From positions 1 to 41,657 of the IMG/VR virus record IMGVR_UViG_3300034198_009363: a stretch of 41,657 nt of DNA; one strand, written 5' to 3'. This stretch comes from a virus. Made by a program: the position numbers and the translations under genes. The notes below the pieces were generated by a model. That model ran no database searches, was not told the DNA's origin, and saw only the letters and a program-made list of their open reading frames with translations. Each line of letters starts with the position of its first letter. Position 1 is the stretch's first letter. Below, piece after piece: positions 38,677-41,657 of this stretch.

Positions 38677-41657
38677 TCACTGCAACCCAATCCGGGGCGG
38701 GATCATTGGCGCAACCTCACGCTCTGGCACGGTCGGCGCCCTCTTGATCGCCATCTCGGTCTGCTGCTGGGCAAGGTACTGCCGGAACTCGGGGAACGCC
38801 GGGTCCGTCTCAATGGCTCGCCGGGCGGCCTTGCGATAGTCGTCGATAGCCTTCTCGATGAACCGCGCCCTACCGCCGTCCTTTCCGTCCGTCAGGATCT
38901 TCCAATAGGCGTCATAGCTAGACTTCCCCTCTACTAGCGCATTCAGGAAGTCCATGGCGCCCATGTTGTCGTACTGCGGCAACTGTAGCTCGTTGCCCGC
39001 CAGCTTGGCGTACTTGGCATACACCTCGGGGTAGTCCGTGAACTCGACTGGGGCGCCGTCCCACGTTCCCCGCTTCTTGATCCGCTCGGGAAAAAAGTTG
39101 AGCCGCACCAGTTCCTCGTCGATCGGGTTCGGTCGGCTGCTCTCGACTTTGACGGGGGAGATCACATCAAACACCCGGCCGGCACCGCTCTCGGCCAGTC
39201 GGATGTTGCGGCCCCACAGGTCCATACGCGGAATGAGGGTCTGCGACAGGACAGCAATACGGGCCTCGATCGCCTGGATCGCGTCGAAGGTTTCCCGCTG
39301 AGTGGGGTCCACGAGGTCGGACACGGTCTTGGATACGGCAGGCGTGAGAAAACTGGCGAGCGTCTGCTTCATGTACTGGTCGGCCCGCTGCTCCGGGTCC
39401 TCGATTGCAGCAATCAGGCCCGCCGTGCCCTGCATAAATGAGCGGTCCAGCGCAGCCTTGGCCGTGCCGGAAATGGCCGCAGCCATAATCTCGCGCACGC
39501 TGTCCAGCTTGTCCGGCTCGACCTCAAATCGCCGTGCCAGTTCGGCCATGTTGGCGGCCACGGCCATCGGCATCGCAATGGGGTCCAGTTTGTTATAGGA
39601 TACCCACTTGTCGCCAATCTTGACAGAATACGGCGGAATACCTTGCCGCTGCCGCGCCTCTTTGGCACCCGCATCTCGAGCAATGTTGCCGGTGATGAGG
39701 CCCTGATCGGCAAGGTCCGCGGCCACCAGCATGATCGTGGTGCCGGCTGCCATCCGAGCCAGTGCGAGGTCGGCACGCGCCCCACCCGCCGCAATGTCCG
39801 ACCGGAATTGATTAGTCAGGTAGGCCAGCGGCGACCGTTCAACCGAGGCCGAAAACACGTTGACGGGGGTGCGGAAGAACGGGAGGACAAACTGCATGGC
39901 ACGGCCAAACGCATCGTCCTTGCCGCGTGCCTGCCCGATCTTTTCAAGGGCGCCTGTCAGTTCCCGGTTGTAGGTGGACGCCAACGCGAAGTCCTCGGCC
40001 GCCAAACGTACTGCCTCGGGCGGGTTATCGATCACCTGCTTCATGCGCCGCGACGCCGCCTCGCCCACCAGTCCCTCGTTCTGAGCCACACGCTGCGCCT
40101 GGGCGTGCAGTTCCATCCGGTAGGTCATAGTCTTGAAGAACTCGTCTTCAGCCGTCAGGAACCGGAACGGGATATTGAACCCCTTGCCGATGTAGTCGAC
40201 CGAGTTGCCCCACACGTTGTCGGGCAGACCGAGGGCCTCGCGGGAAATCGCCCGCTGGGGCGTGAGATCGGCCTTTCCAGCCGCCCGGCCAAACTGACTA
40301 TCGCCGGTCTTTAGAGCCATCCATGCCATACGCAGCGCGTCCTTGCTGCTTTCTATGAGGCCGTGCGCCAAGGCATTTGCCTCGCCCGCCGCAACGCCCT
40401 CGGTCGTGCCCCGGAAGTCGCTGATGGCCTGCGCTAACCGCCGCTCAGGTAGGGCAATACCCATGGTCAGGAAGTTGCTGAAAATGTTGGATAGGTGGGT
40501 GGTCGGCCCCGACAGCATGGCCGACTTCCATGCCTCCATTGCGGCGTCCACCGTGCGGGCCGTGACGCTCTTGCGGATGAAATCAGACATGGGGCCGAGC
40601 GAGTTATTGCGGGCCTGCGAAATCTGAGTCAGCCGCAACGCCAGTTCTTGCGTGGTTGCCGAGCCGCCTGCCGCGTTGAGCGTCTCCTGCACGGCCTTGG
40701 CTGCCTCGATGCCGCCGCCGGCCGGGATGCGCCATGAGGCCAAGGCTCGGGCAGTCTCGGTGCGGGCTGCGATCACCTCGGCCTGGATGGCCGCATGAAC
40801 CGCCATCTGCCGGCGGAACGCGAACTCCATAGCTGGCCCGCCGGCTCCCGAGGCGATGCGGTTGGCCATCACCGTCAGATTGGTGGCCGAGGCTGCCAGC
40901 AACTCACGCGCGGCGATAGCCTCGGCCGCGCCCATGGGCTGGCCAGAACGGCGGGCCAGCAGGTCCGTCACGTCCATATTGAGGTCGCGGGCAAGTTCCT
41001 CCATCTGCGCGAAGGTCTGTTTGGCCCCGCCCCGCTTGGCATTGATCTTGTCCTTACCGGCGTCGGCCATGAGGCCGATCACCTTCTTCACGTCGTCGGC
41101 CGCTTCGATCCGGGCGAAATTGACGTAAATCTCCTGCCCGCCCGCGTCCGTGGTTTTCACCAGACCGCCCACCAGCGCGTCGGTATTGATGTCGCCCGGA
41201 AGTTCCTTACCAGCCGCGTCGATCTTCTTGGCCGCCACGGACCCCTTCTGGCCAGGCGTGAGGGTCTTAACCAGCGGCGCCTTGGGGTCGCCCAGGATCG
41301 CCATGGCTTCCTCGGACAGTCGGCCATACTTGGCCGCCGCATCCTCCTCCATCTTCTGTATCAACTGGCCGTGTTCACTGACGGCCTGCCCAGCCCGCAT
41401 ACGGGACCGCAGGAACGAGACGCCGCGAATAAAGCCCTCGGTAGCCGCCCCCAGCCCGACACCCTCTGCTGCCGCCTTGAGGCGCTTCACAGCCTCATTG
41501 TCGTCAGCCTTGGCCTGCAGGAACTCCGTCACCGGGTTTTTAAGATCGGGGTACTTCTGGACAAGATCAGCAAGCCGCTTGGCGTCGGGATCGCGGGCAG
41601 CAAAGTCAGAGAAGGCGCCCGTTGCCGCGACCTTGCCGAACCCTTCCAGAGTGATGC
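38677..41657 (-). CDS. very large internal virion (ejection) protein, remaining part
   Basis: This is the rest of the 1227-residue protein that starts at 790, joined in frame through the circle (790 + 2894 bases = 1228 codons). It is Ala-rich and helical, with motifs typical of giant podovirus ejection proteins: LSGPTTHLSNIFSN, the region around AEDEFFKTMTYRMELHAQAQ and FVLPFFRTPVNVFSASVERS. Such proteins fill the capsid core and may form a channel across the inner membrane. I see no enzymatic motif. The last 87 bases duplicate 1-87. Confidence 0.82.
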   Translation of the reverse strand, partial: ITLEGFGKVAATGAFSDFAARDPDAKRLADLVQKYPDLKNPVTEFLQAKADDNEAVKRLKAAAEGVGLGAATEGFIRGVSFLRSRMRAGQAVSEHGQLIQKMEEDAAAKYGRLSEEAMAILGDPKAPLVKTLTPGQKGSVAAKKIDAAGKELPGDINTDALVGGLVKTTDAGGQEIYVNFARIEAADDVKKVIGLMADAGKDKINAKRGGAKQTFAQMEELARDLNMDVTDLLARRSGQPMGAAEAIAARELLAASATNLTVMANRIASGAGGPAMEFAFRRQMAVHAAIQAEVIAARTETARALASWRIPAGGGIEAAKAVQETLNAAGGSATTQELALRLTQISQARNNSLGPMSDFIRKSVTARTVDAAMEAWKSAMLSGPTTHLSNIFSNFLTMGIALPERRLAQAISDFRGTTEGVAAGEANALAHGLIESSKDALRMAWMALKTGDSQFGRAAGKADLTPQRAISREALGLPDNVWGNSVDYIGKGFNIPFRFLTAEDEFFKTMTYRMELHAQAQRVAQNEGLVGEAASRRMKQVIDNPPEAVRLAAEDFALASTYNRELTGALEKIGQARGKDDAFGRAMQFVLPFFRTPVNVFSASVERSPLAYLTNQFRSDIAAGGARADLALARMAAGTTIMLVAADLADQGLITGNIARDAGAKEARQRQGIPPYSVKIGDKWVSYNKLDPIAMPMAVAANMAELARRFEVEPDKLDSVREIMAAAISGTAKAALDRSFMQGTAGLIAAIEDPEQRADQYMKQTLASFLTPAVSKTVSDLVDPTQRETFDAIQAIEARIAVLSQTLIPRMDLWGRNIRLAESGAGRVFDVISPVKVESSRPNPIDEELVRLNFFPERIKKRGTWDGAPVEFTDYPEVYAKYAKLAGNELQLPQYDNMGAMDFLNALVEGKSSYDAYWKILTDGKDGGRARFIEKAIDDYRKAARRAIETDPAFPEFRQYLAQQQTEMAIKRAPTVPEREVAPMIPPRIGLQ
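41571..41657. repeat. terminal direct repeat (contig overlap), right copy
   Basis: Exact copy of positions 1-87, marking where the circular map was opened. See the left copy. Confidence 0.9.

Overview
The window is a complete temperate-phage genome on a circular map. An 87-bp sequence (1-87) recurs exactly at 41571-41657. When the copies are merged, one 1227-codon virion gene reads in frame across the join, giving a circle of 41,570 bp. The host is probably a GC-rich alphaproteobacterium. The evidence is the 3' end of a tRNA-Thr(GGT) gene used as attP, a GapR/DUF2312-like protein, and a secreted protein type I associate with Alphaproteobacteria; this is inference, not proof. The virion looks like a podovirus. 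Its packaging and capsid genes follow the order of Bordetella phage BPP-1 (TerS, TerL, portal, Bbp19-like, scaffold, major capsid, Bbp16-like cement). Its tail and ejection genes follow T7 logic (gp11-, gp12-, gp13-, gp14-like, a lysozyme-like internal protein and a very large internal protein).

Layout. (1) Late genes, minus strand, 21876 down to 1 and on across the join to about 36114: GIY-YIG nuclease, terminase subunits, portal, scaffold, capsid, cement, fibre-like proteins, lysis cassette, tail tube and nozzle, internal virion proteins, then a tail-end accessory group (lipoprotein, secreted protein, metallophosphoesterase, HExxH protein, small protein) that stops beside attP. (2) Early leftward operon, minus strand, 29178 to 21983: Cro-like protein, small regulators, HNH and GIY-YIG nucleases, a GapR-like protein, a VRR-NUC nuclease, a DUF1376 replication-type protein and a regulator with a sigma-70 region-4-like end. 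Most of its genes overlap by 1-4 bases, and it ends at a strong terminator at 21885-21926. (3) Immunity region 29178-30690: a CI/S24-type repressor on the plus strand, a companion gene, a small membrane protein on the opposite strand, and two matching promoter-operator modules. (4) Rightward operon, plus strand, 30692-35944: small genes, Erf recombinase, NinB, HNH nuclease, Lar-like protein, excisionase-like protein and tyrosine integrase, then attP.

How it works together. The repressor probably binds the TGGGAA-N2-TTCCCA sites, which sit in pairs at both early promoters with a -35 box between the two sites of each pair, so both early operons are silenced in the lysogen. Integrase acts at the tRNA-derived attP. 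After induction, Erf and NinB support recombination, and the DUF1376 protein presumably recruits host replication functions; I see no phage polymerase. The most striking item is a class 3 intein with a LAGLIDADG endonuclease domain that splits the Walker A motif of the large terminase between Lys and Ser. The genome also carries seven free-standing HNH or GIY-YIG nucleases, three of them within the packaging/portal cluster.
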